The notes under the pieces: generated by a model
Told to the model about the DNA's origin: nothing
The model's database searches: none
Seen by the model: the letters and a program-made list of their open reading frames with translations, nothing else
Made by a program: the position numbers and the translations under genes
From: Nocardia brasiliensis NBRC 14402
Lineage (GTDB): Bacteria > Actinomycetota > Actinomycetes > Mycobacteriales > Mycobacteriaceae
DNA length: 64,000 bases
Reading direction: 5' to 3'
Assembly: GCF_000308475.2 (NCBI RefSeq)
Contig: NZ_BAFT02000015.1
Span: forward strand, 55,225-119,224
Part shown: positions 18,538 through 27,682 of the stretch, piece by piece
Layout of the letters: each line of letters starts with the position of its first letter
How positions within the stretch are numbered: the first letter of the stretch is position 1

Positions 18538-18609
18538 CCGCGCACTTCTCGTCACCCCGCGCGCATGTCGGTCGGCTGACACGCGCGCGGGGTGACGAGA
18601 AGTGCGCGG
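18538..18609. repeat. Long inverted repeat (32-bp arms), different from the dispersed family
   Basis: Arms 18538-18569 and 18578-18609 (CCGCGCACTTCTCGTCACCC and onward) are complementary at 31 of 32 positions with an 8-base loop. It lies in the 386-bp gap between the dienelactone hydrolase (start side) and the P-type ATPase (stop side). It may terminate ATPase transcription, or be a MITE-like insertion. No gene was seen in the gap. Confidence 0.75.
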
Positions 18610-18784
18610 GCGTGCGTAGTCGGTGGCGGCGTCGCGTACTCGACCGGTTCCGCGCACCACCAGCCGGGTGCTGCGGGCGAAGCGGTGGCGCACTGACGAC
18701 CGAGGACGCACTGGTGATCGGGTGGATCGGCCGACGGCATGGGTACCGCCGCTGCACGTTACCGCCCGCACGGTTCGCGGCTGA

Positions 18785-21346
18785 TCAGTGGTGGGCAGGG
18801 TGCTCGTCCGCTGCGGGGGCGGCATCGGTGGGGCGCTGCCCCGGCAGCCGAAGTCGCTCGAGCGACACCGCGTTCAACGCCACGATGATGCTGGAACCCG
18901 ACATCGACATGGCGGCGATCTCCGGCCGCAGCGTGAACCCGAACGCCGGAACGAACACGCCCGCCGCGATCGGCAGCGCGATCGTGTTGTAGCCGACCGC
19001 CCACGCCAGATTCTGGTGCATCTTGCGCAAGGTGCCGCGTCCGATACGCAGAGCGGTCGGCACATCCAGCGGATCCGAACGCATCAGCACCAGGTCGGCG
19101 GTCTCGATCGCGACGTCGGTGCCCGCGCCGATCGCGATCCCCAGATCGGCACCCGCCAGCGCGGGCGCGTCGTTCACCCCGTCGCCGACCATCGCGACCT
19201 TGCGGCCCCCGCGTTGCAGCTCGGCGATCTTCGCCGCCTTGTCGCCGGGCAGCACCTCCGCGATCACCGTGTCGATGCCGAGCCCGGCCGCGATCCGCTC
19301 CGCCGTCGCCCGGTTGTCGCCGGTCAACATCACCACCTCGACACCGAGGTCGTGCAGTTCGGCGACTGCGGCTGCCGAGGACTCCCGCGGCGCGTCCGCC
19401 AGTCCGATCGCCGCCGCCGCGACCCCGTCGATCGCGACCAGCACCGCGGTGTGCCCCGAGGCGGCGAGCTGACCACGGTGCGCGCCAAGGGAACCCAGCT
19501 CGATGCCGTCCCGCTCGAACAAGCGCCGGTTCCCCACGGCCACCCGGTGCCCGTCGACCTCGGCCACCGCGCCGTGACCGGGCACGTTCTCGAACTTGTT
19601 CGCCGACAACCGGACCCCGCCCTCGGCGTGCCGCACGATCGCGGCGGCCAGCGGATGCTCGGATTCCCGCTCCACCGCCGCGACCAGGGGCAGCACCTGA
19701 TCGGCGGTGAAACCGTCGGCCGTACGCACCTCGGTGACCTCGGGTTCGCCCTTGGTCAGCGTGCCGGTCTTGTCGAACACCACCGTCTGGATCCGTGCGG
19801 CCGCCTCGAGCGCGAGCGCGTTCTTGAACAGCACACCGCGTTTCGCGCCCAAACCGGTGCCGACCATGATCGCGGTCGGCGTCGCCAAACCCAGCGCGTC
19901 CGGGCAGGTGATCACCACCACCGTGATCGCGAACAGCATCGCCTTCGCGAACGACGCGCCGGCCAGCAGCCACACCGTCAACGTCAACGCGCCACCGGCC
20001 AACGCGACGAGCACCAACCAGAACGCCGCCCGATCCGCCAGCTTCTGGCCCGGCGCCTTCGAATTCTGCGCCTGCTGAACGAGTTCCACGATCTGCGCCA
20101 GCGCCGTCTCCGCGCCGACCTTCGTGGCCGCCACCCGCAGCGTGCCGTTGGTGTTCAACGATCCGCCGATCACCGCGGCGCCCGGCTCCTTGTGCACCGG
20201 CAAGCTTTCCCCGGTCACCATCGACTCGTCGACATCGCTGTCGCCCTCGCGAACCACCCCGTCCACCGCGATCTTCGCACCCGGACGCACCAGCAGCAGA
20301 TCACCCACCACCACGTCGGCGGTCGGCACCTCCACCGGCACGCCGTCCCGGATCACCTCCGCCCTGGGCGGGGCCAGATCCAGCAGCGTCCGGACCGCGT
20401 CGTTGGCGCCGCCGCGGGCCCGCATCTCGAACCAATGTCCCAGCAGCACAAAGGTTGCCAGCATCGTCGACGCCTCGTAGAACACCTCACCGCCGCCGGT
20501 CAGCGTGATCGCCAGCGAATACAGCCAGCCTGCCCCGACCCCCACCGCGACCAGCACCATCATGTCCAACGTGCGCGCCCGCAACGCCGCCACCGCACCG
20601 GTGAAGAAGATCGCCGACGAATAGAAGATCACCGGCACACTCAGCACCAGCGCCCACACGTCCTGCCGCAACCCGAACGGCACCGGAAGATGCACCCCGA
20701 ACATGTCGGTGGCCATCGGCGACCACAACATCACCGACACCGAGAACACCGCCGCCACCACGAACCGATTCCGCATATCGGCCGCCATATCCGCCATGGA
20801 CATCCCCGCATGCCCGGCGTGACCACCGTGCGCGGCGTGATCGCCATGCGCCGCGTGATCGCTGTGGCGACCTCGCGCCGTCAGCCCGCCGTGACCGGCG
20901 TGCGTAGTCGGCTCGCCACGAGCAGTGTGCTCGGCGTGCGTGACGTGATCGGTGGCGGCCTCGCCGTACGGGCCGTCGAGCGGCACGGACACATCGCGCT
21001 CGCTGGCGGGGGGCCGAGGTTCAGCGTGGTTTCCGGTGGGTTCGCCGTGTGCGGGCGGGTCGGCCGGTTCGAGGAGGGGGTCGCAGAGGTGGGTGGGGAC
21101 CGAGCGGCCTGCGCAGTGGTAGCCGCAGTCGCGGATCCAGTGGGCCAGTTCGGAGACCGAGGTGCGTGCCGGGTCGTAGGTGACGGTGGCGGTGTGGGCG
21201 GCCGGGTTGGCGGCGACGTCGAGCACGCCGGGCCTGCGCCGCAGCACGGCGGTGACGACATTGGCTTGACTGGCCCAGCGCACCTCGCGCACATCCAGCA
21301 CCACCGTGCGGTGTCGGGTCGTCCCGCGCTGCAGGTCGTCGTTCAC
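18785..21346 (-). CDS. Heavy-metal (copper-type) translocating P1B ATPase with CPD motif
   Basis: About 853 residues. The N-terminus has a heavy-metal-associated-like domain without CxxC, then a His/Gly linker (HSDHAAHGDHAAHGGHAGHA) followed by MSMADMAADM. Eight membrane helices are expected; helix 6 has ITCPDALGLATP, so CPD replaces the usual CPC/CPH. Catalytic motifs are TGES, DKTGTLT (phosphorylated Asp), SEHPLA and GDGVNDAPAL. The C-terminus ends in EHPAHH. GTG 21346 follows GAGGAG by 8 nt and is preferred to 21355. A CsoR-like box upstream argues for copper export, although the CPD motif makes metal specificity uncertain. Confidence 0.9.
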   Translation of the reverse strand: MNDDLQRGTTRHRTVVLDVREVRWASQANVVTAVLRRRPGVLDVAANPAAHTATVTYDPARTSVSELAHWIRDCGYHCAGRSVPTHLCDPLLEPADPPAHGEPTGNHAEPRPPASERDVSVPLDGPYGEAATDHVTHAEHTARGEPTTHAGHGGLTARGRHSDHAAHGDHAAHGGHAGHAGMSMADMAADMRNRFVVAAVFSVSVMLWSPMATDMFGVHLPVPFGLRQDVWALVLSVPVIFYSSAIFFTGAVAALRARTLDMMVLVAVGVGAGWLYSLAITLTGGGEVFYEASTMLATFVLLGHWFEMRARGGANDAVRTLLDLAPPRAEVIRDGVPVEVPTADVVVGDLLLVRPGAKIAVDGVVREGDSDVDESMVTGESLPVHKEPGAAVIGGSLNTNGTLRVAATKVGAETALAQIVELVQQAQNSKAPGQKLADRAAFWLVLVALAGGALTLTVWLLAGASFAKAMLFAITVVVITCPDALGLATPTAIMVGTGLGAKRGVLFKNALALEAAARIQTVVFDKTGTLTKGEPEVTEVRTADGFTADQVLPLVAAVERESEHPLAAAIVRHAEGGVRLSANKFENVPGHGAVAEVDGHRVAVGNRRLFERDGIELGSLGAHRGQLAASGHTAVLVAIDGVAAAAIGLADAPRESSAAAVAELHDLGVEVVMLTGDNRATAERIAAGLGIDTVIAEVLPGDKAAKIAELQRGGRKVAMVGDGVNDAPALAGADLGIAIGAGTDVAIETADLVLMRSDPLDVPTALRIGRGTLRKMHQNLAWAVGYNTIALPIAAGVFVPAFGFTLRPEIAAMSMSGSSIIVALNAVSLERLRLPGQRPTDAAPAADEHPAHH

Positions 21347-21395
21347 GTAGCTCACTCCTCGTGTCGCCCCAGGCCGGATCGCCCCACCGACAATA

Positions 21396-21410
21396 TACCC
21401 CTACGGGGTA
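21396..21410. promoter_or_regulatory. CsoR/RicR-like copper operator
   Basis: TACCCCTACGGGGTA is a perfect palindrome about a central base pair, 50 bp upstream of the ATPase start. C-rich/G-rich sites of this form are bound by the CsoR family of copper-sensing repressors in actinobacteria. No csoR gene is in the window. Confidence 0.65.
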
Positions 21411-21953
21411 GGTGTCTATCCGGCGCGCCCGGCGATCGCCCGGAACAGACCACCCGGACGGCCGAGTGCACCGCCACGCCCCGGCCACAGCTCGCTGCTG
21501 ACCTTCGCCGGACGAGCACGTGGCTTCCCGGTAACGCGCCAGAGCTCGGTTGCTGCGGCATCCAGTACATCCACCTGCTGCGCGCTGTCCTGATCCTCGT
21601 CGGCGTGGGCACGGCTCGCCGAACTACGTCGATACGGGCCTCGGGGGCGATCGGAGCTTCTTCCGGGTCCGAGCAGGCAGTTCGGGGGCCGACGCCCACG
21701 CGATCGGGCGGAACTTCCAGGGCCGGCAAGGGTAAGTCCCATGCGGGCAGTGGCGAGGGCTGGGACCGCGCGTCCAGGGACCGACCCAGCCAGTCCACCC
21801 CCGGAAAGAGTCCAGCAACGGAATCCGCGCGGCGAACGCGGACCGCGGCGGTGAATTCCCTTGCTTCGGAAGCTAATCGGGCGAAACGGTCCGGGGTCGG
21901 TGGCCGGGACCTACCGTCTCAGGTAGTTCTTTTGCGGCGAGCGGGGTTGTGTG
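21411..21953. other. 543-bp gap, no confident gene
   Basis: A minus-strand frame (21416-21742) has acceptable codon use near its end (ELWRVTGKPRARPAKVSS) but no recognisable family, and there is no ribosome site. Left uncalled. Confidence 0.4.
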
Positions 21954-23756
21954 ATGGATGAACCTACAACGTCTTGTGCAGCGTTTCAGCGGGTGGCGGG
22001 GATCGACCCCGACGCGGTCGCGGTCCGGTCGATCGGGGGCGCGCAAAGTCTGACGTGGCGCGAGTACGCGGCGCAGGTGCGTGCGATCGCCGCGGGGCTG
22101 AGCGCGCTCGGTGTCGGGCGCGGCGACACCATCGCGCTGATGATGGCCAATCGGGTGGAGTTCTATCCGCTCGAAGTGGGCGCCCAGCACACCGGCGCGA
22201 CCTCGTTCTCCGTGTACAACACCCTCGTGCCCGAACAGTTGAACTATGTGTTCGGTAACGCGGGCAACCGGGTGGTGATCTGCGAGGCCCAATACGTGGA
22301 CCGCATCCGCGCCTGCGGCATCCCCATCGAACACCTCGTCTGCCTCGACGGCGCACCCGCGGGCACGATCAGTGTCGAGGATCTGAAAGCCCTGGGCCGC
22401 AACGATTTCGATTTCGAGGCGAGCTGGCGCGCGGTGCGCCCCGACGACGTGCTCACCCTGTGCTACACCTCGGGCACCACCGGTAACCCCAAAGGCGTCG
22501 AACTCACCCACGCCAACCTGCTGTTCGACGCGTACGCCTTCAACACGGTGCTGTCGGTCGAATTCGGCGACCGCCAAACCTCGTACCTGCCGACCGCGCA
22601 CATGGCCGACCGGTTCACCGCGCTGTACCTGCAGGAGGTGTTCGGCACCCAGATCACCGTCGTGCCCGACCGCACCCAACTGCCGGCCGCGTTGCTCGAC
22701 GCCCGCCCGACCATCTGGGGCGGCGTACCGCGGGTGTGGGAAAAGTTCAAGGCCGCAATCGAATTCGCGGTCGCCAACGAACCCGACGACACCACTCGCG
22801 AGGGCCTGCGCTGGGCACTGGGGGTCGCCGCACGCAAGGCCGACGCGCAACTGGCAGGCAAACCGATCGACGACCTCCTGGCCGCCGAATGGGCGAAGGC
22901 CGACGCTGCCGTGCTGTCCAAGCTCCGCGCCAAACTCGGCCTGGACCAAGTGAAGTGGGCGATGTCGGGAGCCGCGCCGATCCCCGCGGAAACACTCGGG
23001 TTCTTCTTCGGTCTGGGTATCCCGATCTCCGAGGTCTGGGGCATGTCCGAGGTGACCTGCATCGCCAGCGTCGCCGCGCCCGAGGACGCCCGGCTCGGCA
23101 CCGTCGGGCGGCTACTGCCCGGCCTGGAAAGCCGGATCGCCGACGACGGCGAGTTCCTCATCCGTGGCCCCTCGATCATGCGCGCCTACCGTGACGAACC
23201 CGCCAAGACCGCCGAGGCGCTCGACGCCGACGGCTGGCTGCACACCGGCGACATCCTCACCCAGGACGCCGACGGATACCTGCGCGTGGTGGACCGCAAG
23301 AAAGAACTCATCATCAATTCCGCCGGAAAGAACATGTCCCCGGCCAATATCGAGAACGCCATCAAAGCCGCCACCCCGCTGATCGGCTCCATCGCCACCA
23401 TCGGCGACCGCCGCCCGTTCAACACCGCGCTCATCGTGATCGACGCCGAAACCGCCGGACCCTATGCGGCCCAATACAATCTGCCCGACGCCTCCGCGGC
23501 GGGCCTGGCCGCCCATCCCGCTGTCATCGCCGAGATCGCGCGCGGCGTCGCGGCGGGCAACACGAAACTGTCCCGCGTCGAACAGATCAAACGCTTCACC
23601 GTCCTGCCGACCTTCTGGGAACCCGGCGGCGACGAGATCACCCTCACCATGAAGCTGCGCCGCAAACCGATCGCCGCCAAATACGCCCACCACATCGACC
23701 GCCTCTACACCCCCGAATGCCCGCCCGAAGTCCACGAACCCGTGCTGGACGGATGA
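21954..23756 (+). CDS. Long-chain fatty acid-CoA ligase (FadD-type)
   Basis: A 600-residue AMP-forming acyl-CoA synthetase. The P-loop-like motif YTSGTTGNPKG begins at residue 171; later motifs are YLPTAHMADR, WGMSEVT, the ATP-ribose motif GWLHTGDI and the hinge and C-terminal domain VDRKKELIINSAGKNMSPANIE. Length and layout fit the ACSL/FadD15-like group that activates long-chain acids for degradation or lipid synthesis. ATG 21954 is chosen; GTG 21951 would add one residue. Its last codons (LDG) and the TGA lie in the left arm of a palindromic element. Confidence 0.9.
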   Translation: MDEPTTSCAAFQRVAGIDPDAVAVRSIGGAQSLTWREYAAQVRAIAAGLSALGVGRGDTIALMMANRVEFYPLEVGAQHTGATSFSVYNTLVPEQLNYVFGNAGNRVVICEAQYVDRIRACGIPIEHLVCLDGAPAGTISVEDLKALGRNDFDFEASWRAVRPDDVLTLCYTSGTTGNPKGVELTHANLLFDAYAFNTVLSVEFGDRQTSYLPTAHMADRFTALYLQEVFGTQITVVPDRTQLPAALLDARPTIWGGVPRVWEKFKAAIEFAVANEPDDTTREGLRWALGVAARKADAQLAGKPIDDLLAAEWAKADAAVLSKLRAKLGLDQVKWAMSGAAPIPAETLGFFFGLGIPISEVWGMSEVTCIASVAAPEDARLGTVGRLLPGLESRIADDGEFLIRGPSIMRAYRDEPAKTAEALDADGWLHTGDILTQDADGYLRVVDRKKELIINSAGKNMSPANIENAIKAATPLIGSIATIGDRRPFNTALIVIDAETAGPYAAQYNLPDASAAGLAAHPAVIAEIARGVAAGNTKLSRVEQIKRFTVLPTFWEPGGDEITLTMKLRRKPIAAKYAHHIDRLYTPECPPEVHEPVLDG

Positions 23757-23826
23757 TCACGAGGAACTGGTGGCGGCATCGGCCGAGAGCCCGCCGCCAC
23801 CAGTTCCTCGTGATCAACTGACCAGC
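23746..23826. repeat. Dispersed palindromic element, copy 4
   Basis: The inner arms (TGATCACGAGGAACTGGTGG and its complement) are perfect, around CATCGGCCGAGAGCCCG, nearly identical to copy 3. The left outer arm CTGGACGGATGATCAC overlaps the last codons and stop of the acyl-CoA ligase. The remaining gap to 24071 holds no gene that I can support. Confidence 0.88.
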
Positions 23827-24071
23827 AACACACCGACGCGACGCACCCCCGAGCGACCTCGGCGGTGTATCGCTGGCCTGTCACCTGGTCGCTCAGGGTG
23901 GCCAGCGCCTCGGCATCCAGGTGAGTGCCGATGCGGCCGCGTTCTGCTCCAGCCGGATCCACCGATGCGACGGCGACCGGGCGCCCGGAGGGCCGCCACC
24001 CCGGAGCGGCTCGGCCTGGGCGTACACCCAGGACAGCGCCACCCGGGCCGCGCTGTTCTATCGGCCCGCCC

Positions 24072-25169
24072 TCACAACGTGAAGGTGAGTAACTCCGGGC
24101 GGACGTAGTCGGCGGGGTCGTGCAGGGAGCGGAGTTCGGGACGGGCCGCGGCGGGGATGCGGGCCAATTCGGCGAGCAGGGGCGGATCGTAGGTGGCGGC
24201 GCCCGCGGTGACGCCGGGCAACCAATTGTCGTGATGCGCCGGCACGAACACCCTGGGCGCCAGCGCTTCGATGTAGCGGCGCGGGTCGCGCAATCCGTTG
24301 TTGAACTGGTTGAACCCTTGGATCGCGCCGATATGCAGGTCGGTCGAGGGCAGGCTCGCGAACAGGTCGTACACGTGCGGTGCGTGTTCGGTGAGCGGGC
24401 CGGTCGAGTCGTGCCATACCAGCGCGAATCCGGGCACCCGGAACTGATAGAGCAGCGACCCGCCTTCTTCGTCGCTCGACCGCGGCATGTTCTGCAACAC
24501 CCCGGCCAGGGTGGGTGGATGTTGTACCAGCGCACACAGGTCCGGCAGCGGGAAGAACGGCGCCGAACCGCCCGGTTGCTCGGGCGCGGTCGGCGCGGAA
24601 TGCAGATGCCGGATCGCGGTCACCTGCACGGCGCCGACGGTGAAATCGTGACGCTCCCCTGGCAACGATTCGGCCCCGCCCAGGGCGACCGTCTCGAACC
24701 CCGGGTCGCTGACCTGCGCGCGGATACTCACCCCGTGACCGGCGGTGCCGTACACGACCGCGCCGGTAGCCTGCGCGATCCGGCCCGCGTCACCGGCGTG
24801 ATCGAAGTGCCCGTGCCCGATGAAGATCGCCTCCGGCGCCAGGTCGGCCAGATCCTGCGGTGTCGCGGGCACATACCCGGGGTTGGTGAGCCGGGGCACC
24901 CACGCGTCGAGCAGGAACACCGACCCGCCCATCGCCAGCGCATACGTCGTGCATCCCACCCACGCCAGCACCACCCGGTCCGCGCGCACCGCACCGGTCG
25001 CGGCGTCGACGGTGTCGGCACCGAAGAACCGCTGCCGCGCCGCCACCGTCAGCGGGTCCCCGGGCTCCGCCGACGCCGTCAATCGTCCCGCCGCCAGCAG
25101 CACCCCCGCGCCGAGCACCCCACCCAGCATCGTCCGCCGCCCGATCGACCGCCCCGCAAAGTTGCCCAT
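24072..25169 (-). CDS. Tat-exported MBL-fold metallo-hydrolase
   Basis: A protein of 365 residues with an N-terminal twin-arginine signal (SIGRRTMLGGVLGAGVLLAA). Metallo-beta-lactamase features follow: GHGHFDHAGD carries the HxHxDH metal ligands, then AIRHLHSAP, WHDSTGP, and late PAHHDNW. The fold is of the broad UlaG-like/hydrolase group rather than true beta-lactamases, so the substrate is not predictable. It should act outside the membrane with two bound metals. The Tat signal fits a cofactor-loaded export. The start at 25169 lacks a strong ribosome site, and the frame stays open upstream. Confidence 0.8.
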   Translation of the reverse strand: MGNFAGRSIGRRTMLGGVLGAGVLLAAGRLTASAEPGDPLTVAARQRFFGADTVDAATGAVRADRVVLAWVGCTTYALAMGGSVFLLDAWVPRLTNPGYVPATPQDLADLAPEAIFIGHGHFDHAGDAGRIAQATGAVVYGTAGHGVSIRAQVSDPGFETVALGGAESLPGERHDFTVGAVQVTAIRHLHSAPTAPEQPGGSAPFFPLPDLCALVQHPPTLAGVLQNMPRSSDEEGGSLLYQFRVPGFALVWHDSTGPLTEHAPHVYDLFASLPSTDLHIGAIQGFNQFNNGLRDPRRYIEALAPRVFVPAHHDNWLPGVTAGAATYDPPLLAELARIPAAARPELRSLHDPADYVRPELLTFTL

Positions 25170-25430
25170 CGCTGTACCCCACCACGGAACAAGAACCAGG
25201 GCAACCATTTCCCCGATGCGCCGAGACCTCGATGCGGACGCCGGCGACTTCACGTCAGGTTGTGCGGGGCGGTGTCGGACATCGTGGCCGACCGACGGCA
25301 GCTCACCGAGTCGGTTGCGCCGGCGATCCCACACCGGTCGGATGCGCAGCCTTATGCGGGTGCTCAGTGAAAGACTTCCTGCCCGTTTGCCGCTGGTCAG
25401 GCGCGGACATCTCCACTGACGTTGTGGCAC

Positions 25431-26486
25431 TTAACTTTTCGCGGTTTCATCCAGTGTGCGCAGCGGAACGCCGACGTGGTGCAGGTGGGTGAGGGCTTCG
25501 CGGTAGGAGCGGATCAGGCCGGTTTCGTGGTACGGCACCCCGATTTCGGCGCAGTAGTCGCGCACGATCACCTGGGCGCGGCGCAGGTGCGGGGTGGGCA
25601 TGCTCGGGAACAGGTGGTGTTCGATCTGGTAGTTGAGCCCGCCGAGGGCGAGGTCGGTGCACAGCCCACCGCGGACGTTGCGGGAGGTCAGCACCTGGCG
25701 ACGCAGGTAGTCGGGACGATCGTCACCGGTCAGGGTCGGCATCCCCTTGTGGTTCGGGGCGAAGATGCAGCCCATGTACAGGCCGAAAAGTCCCTGGTGC
25801 ACCGCGAAGAACACGAGCGCTTTGTCCACCGGCAGCACCGCGAACAACGCGACCGCGTACGCGGCGAAATGGCCGAACAGCAGCGCGGCCTCCCAGCCGC
25901 GATGTTTCATCGACCGGTTCTGCAACGCCCGCACGCCGGCCACATGCAGGATCAGTCCCTCCAACAGCAGCAGCGGGAAGAACAGATACGCCTGCGCCCG
26001 CCCGATGAGCCGAGGCAGACCGCGACTCGACCGGGCCTGGCGCTGCGACCACACCAGGATGTCAGGGGCGACATCGGGATCGAGGTCCTCGTGGTTCGGG
26101 TTGGCGTGATGGCGCGTGTGCTTGTCCTGCCACCAGCCGTAACCCAGCCCGATTCCCGCGTTGCCGACGATCCGCCCCGCCAACTCGGTCGGCCGCCGCA
26201 ACCGGAACACCTGCCGGTGCGCGACATCGTGCATGACCAGCGCGATCTGGGCGAACGTCACCGCCAGGAACGCCGCGACCAGCAGCGTCCACCACGAATC
26301 GCCGACCAGCACGAACGCTGTCCATCCGGCGACGAACGCGATCCCGACGAGGCCGAACCGGATCGCGTAGTAGCCGGGACGCCGCTGCATCAGCCCCGCC
26401 TCGGTGATCCGGCGCAGCAGCCGGGCGTAATCGCCGTCGGCGCCGCGGCGCGGTCTCGACTCGGGGGCCAGGGCAGATGTCGTCAT
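25431..26486 (-). CDS. Fatty acid desaturase (membrane di-iron, DesA3/linoleoyl-CoA type)
   Basis: 351 residues with three histidine boxes: HDVAH, HTRHH (KHTRHHANPNHED) and QIEHHLF. This is the standard set for acyl-CoA or acyl-lipid front-end-type desaturases, with four or so membrane helices between. Introduces a double bond into a fatty acyl chain using O2 and reduced ferredoxin or a similar donor. In mycobacteria, relatives make oleoyl-CoA. There is no redox partner beside it. The Nudix gene ends upstream of it on the same strand (spacing about 80 bp). Confidence 0.88.
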   Translation of the reverse strand: MTTSALAPESRPRRGADGDYARLLRRITEAGLMQRRPGYYAIRFGLVGIAFVAGWTAFVLVGDSWWTLLVAAFLAVTFAQIALVMHDVAHRQVFRLRRPTELAGRIVGNAGIGLGYGWWQDKHTRHHANPNHEDLDPDVAPDILVWSQRQARSSRGLPRLIGRAQAYLFFPLLLLEGLILHVAGVRALQNRSMKHRGWEAALLFGHFAAYAVALFAVLPVDKALVFFAVHQGLFGLYMGCIFAPNHKGMPTLTGDDRPDYLRRQVLTSRNVRGGLCTDLALGGLNYQIEHHLFPSMPTPHLRRAQVIVRDYCAEIGVPYHETGLIRSYREALTHLHHVGVPLRTLDETAKS

Positions 26487-26564
26487 GTCCGCCGACGCTA
26501 TCGGCCGGATTCTCGTCGCCGGTAATCCCTTGGTATGACGGGGAATCGGACTACGGAGTGATAT

Positions 26565-26969
26565 TCAGCGCAGGTGACCGGCCTCGACCAGATCGTCGAA
26601 CAGCAGTTGGTCGACCGGGGGAACCAGCGCGCGGTCGGCGTAGCCGAACCACGCCATCTCCTCGATCTCGCTGCTGACGGCCAGGGTGCCGCGATAGTCG
26701 GCGGTGTAGCAGCTCATCCGCACGACCAGACCCGTCTCGGGGCCGTGCACCGCCTCGTAGGTGCCCACATGCGCGACCGTGTCCGGCAGCAACGCCACCG
26801 TCAGTTCCTCTTCGATCTCGCGCAGCAGCGTCTGCAGGTCCGTCTCGCCGCCTTCGCGTTTCCCGCCCGGGATGTAGAAGACGTCCTTGCCGCGCGGCCG
26901 GGCACACAGGATCCGCCCGTCCTCGATCCGCACCCATGCCACCGTATCGATCAGCCGCTCGTCGGTCAC
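26565..26969 (-). CDS. NUDIX hydrolase
   Basis: A 134-residue Nudix protein with the box GGKREGGETDLQTLLREIEE, in which the REIEEE helix provides the Mg2+ ligands; the usual Gly late in the box is Thr. A small, single-domain cytoplasmic pyrophosphohydrolase of nucleoside diphosphate derivatives. The substrate is not deducible; candidates are damaged nucleotides or ADP-ribose-like compounds. Confidence 0.88.
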   Translation of the reverse strand: MTDERLIDTVAWVRIEDGRILCARPRGKDVFYIPGGKREGGETDLQTLLREIEEELTVALLPDTVAHVGTYEAVHGPETGLVVRMSCYTADYRGTLAVSSEIEEMAWFGYADRALVPPVDQLLFDDLVEAGHLR

Positions 26970-27077
26970 CCACGCACCCTAACCACCCGTCCGTCACCGG
27001 TGGCACCGGGCCGCACGAAGACGTGTGCCGCACCGGGTGCTGAGACCCGGTGCGACACACGCATCAGGACCGCGACC

Positions 27078-27345
27078 TCACCGGCTCAACCGCTGGAACC
27101 GCCGCACCGCCAACGGCAGGAACATCACCGTGATGAGCTCCGGCCACGGCACCCCCATCAGCAGCGCGTGCTGTTCGATCCAGGAATCCCCGCTGCCGAC
27201 CGGTGTGCCGAACAACTCGTGCGCCGCGGCGACCATGGAGGAGATCGGGTTCCAGCGGCGATCGCCCCCAGCCAGCTCGGCATCAGTTGCGGGGCAACGA
27301 AAATGCTCGAGATCATGAGATGCGGGACGGCTTGGAACACTATCT
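27078..27345 (-). pseudogene. C-terminal remnant of an ABC-2 type (DrrB-like) permease, frameshifted
   Basis: The minus strand reads [21 protein letters not shown], then after a frame change [20 protein letters not shown] and on to [12 protein letters not shown] and a TGA at 27080-27078. Together these form the last 80 or so residues of daunorubicin-resistance-type ABC-2 permeases. The N-terminal two thirds are missing and the frame is broken near 27260, so the gene is dead. It may be a former exporter of the neighbouring peptide locus. Confidence 0.75.
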
Positions 27346-27498
27346 GGCGCAACGGAATACGGGTTAGCCGAGATCCGGTCGCCACCGCCGGCGTGCGGGC
27401 GGCCGGAAAATGTGACGGCCGTCGCACCCCGCGCGAAGTCTTTACTCGTGCTTTACCATGGGCATGCAGGTAGATTACATCGATCGAAGGATGCTCCA

Positions 27499-27633
27499 AT
27501 GAACGATCTGATCAAGACCCTCGCGCAGGATGCCAACTGGGACAAGTGGGTAGCCGTCAACTCCGAATCCGGAGCCAAGGACGGGTGCATCTCCAAGGCA
27601 GGTTGTATTTCCAAGGCGGGCTGCATCTCCTAG
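27499..27633 (+). CDS. Putative ribosomal peptide precursor with GCISKA repeats
   Basis: A 44-residue peptide. The leader-like first part is MNDLIKTLAQDANWDKWVAV and the C-terminus is GCISKAGCISKAGCIS (residues 29-44). Repeat units differ at DNA level only at silent positions (GGG/GGT/GGC, TGC/TGT, ATC/ATT), pointing to selection on the peptide. ATG follows GAAGGA by 7 nt. An amphipathic acidic leader with a short Cys/Ser/Lys core just ahead of an ATP-using enzyme is the layout of a RiPP precursor. No lanthipeptide, sactipeptide, lasso or thiopeptide enzymes are in the window. Alternatively it could be a Cys-rich metal-binding peptide. Confidence 0.7.
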   Translation: MNDLIKTLAQDANWDKWVAVNSESGAKDGCISKAGCISKAGCIS

Positions 27634-27642
27634 TCGCGGTCC

Positions 27643-27667
27643 CGGGGCCGAGCCCGGCTCGGCCCCG
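27643..27667 (+). terminator. Hairpin between precursor and downstream gene (attenuator)
   Basis: CGGGGCCGAG and CTCGGCCCCG form a perfect 10-bp stem with a 5-base loop, starting 10 nt after the precursor stop and ending 15 nt before the next start. It is probably a partial terminator giving more precursor than enzyme mRNA, common in RiPP operons. Confidence 0.65.
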
Positions 27668-27682
27668 TCCGCCAGGACCCCC

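Noticed and set aside
18788..21961. A 1057-codon open frame on the plus strand, antisense to the P-type ATPase
   Set aside because: It is a product of high GC: the composition is Arg/His/Gln-rich, there is no family resemblance, and the minus strand encodes an unmistakable ATPase.
24072..25169. The Tat-exported metallo-hydrolase as a true beta-lactamase near blaI/M56 genes
   Set aside because: It is 7 kb away, and its metal motif context fits the general MBL-fold hydrolases rather than class B beta-lactamases.
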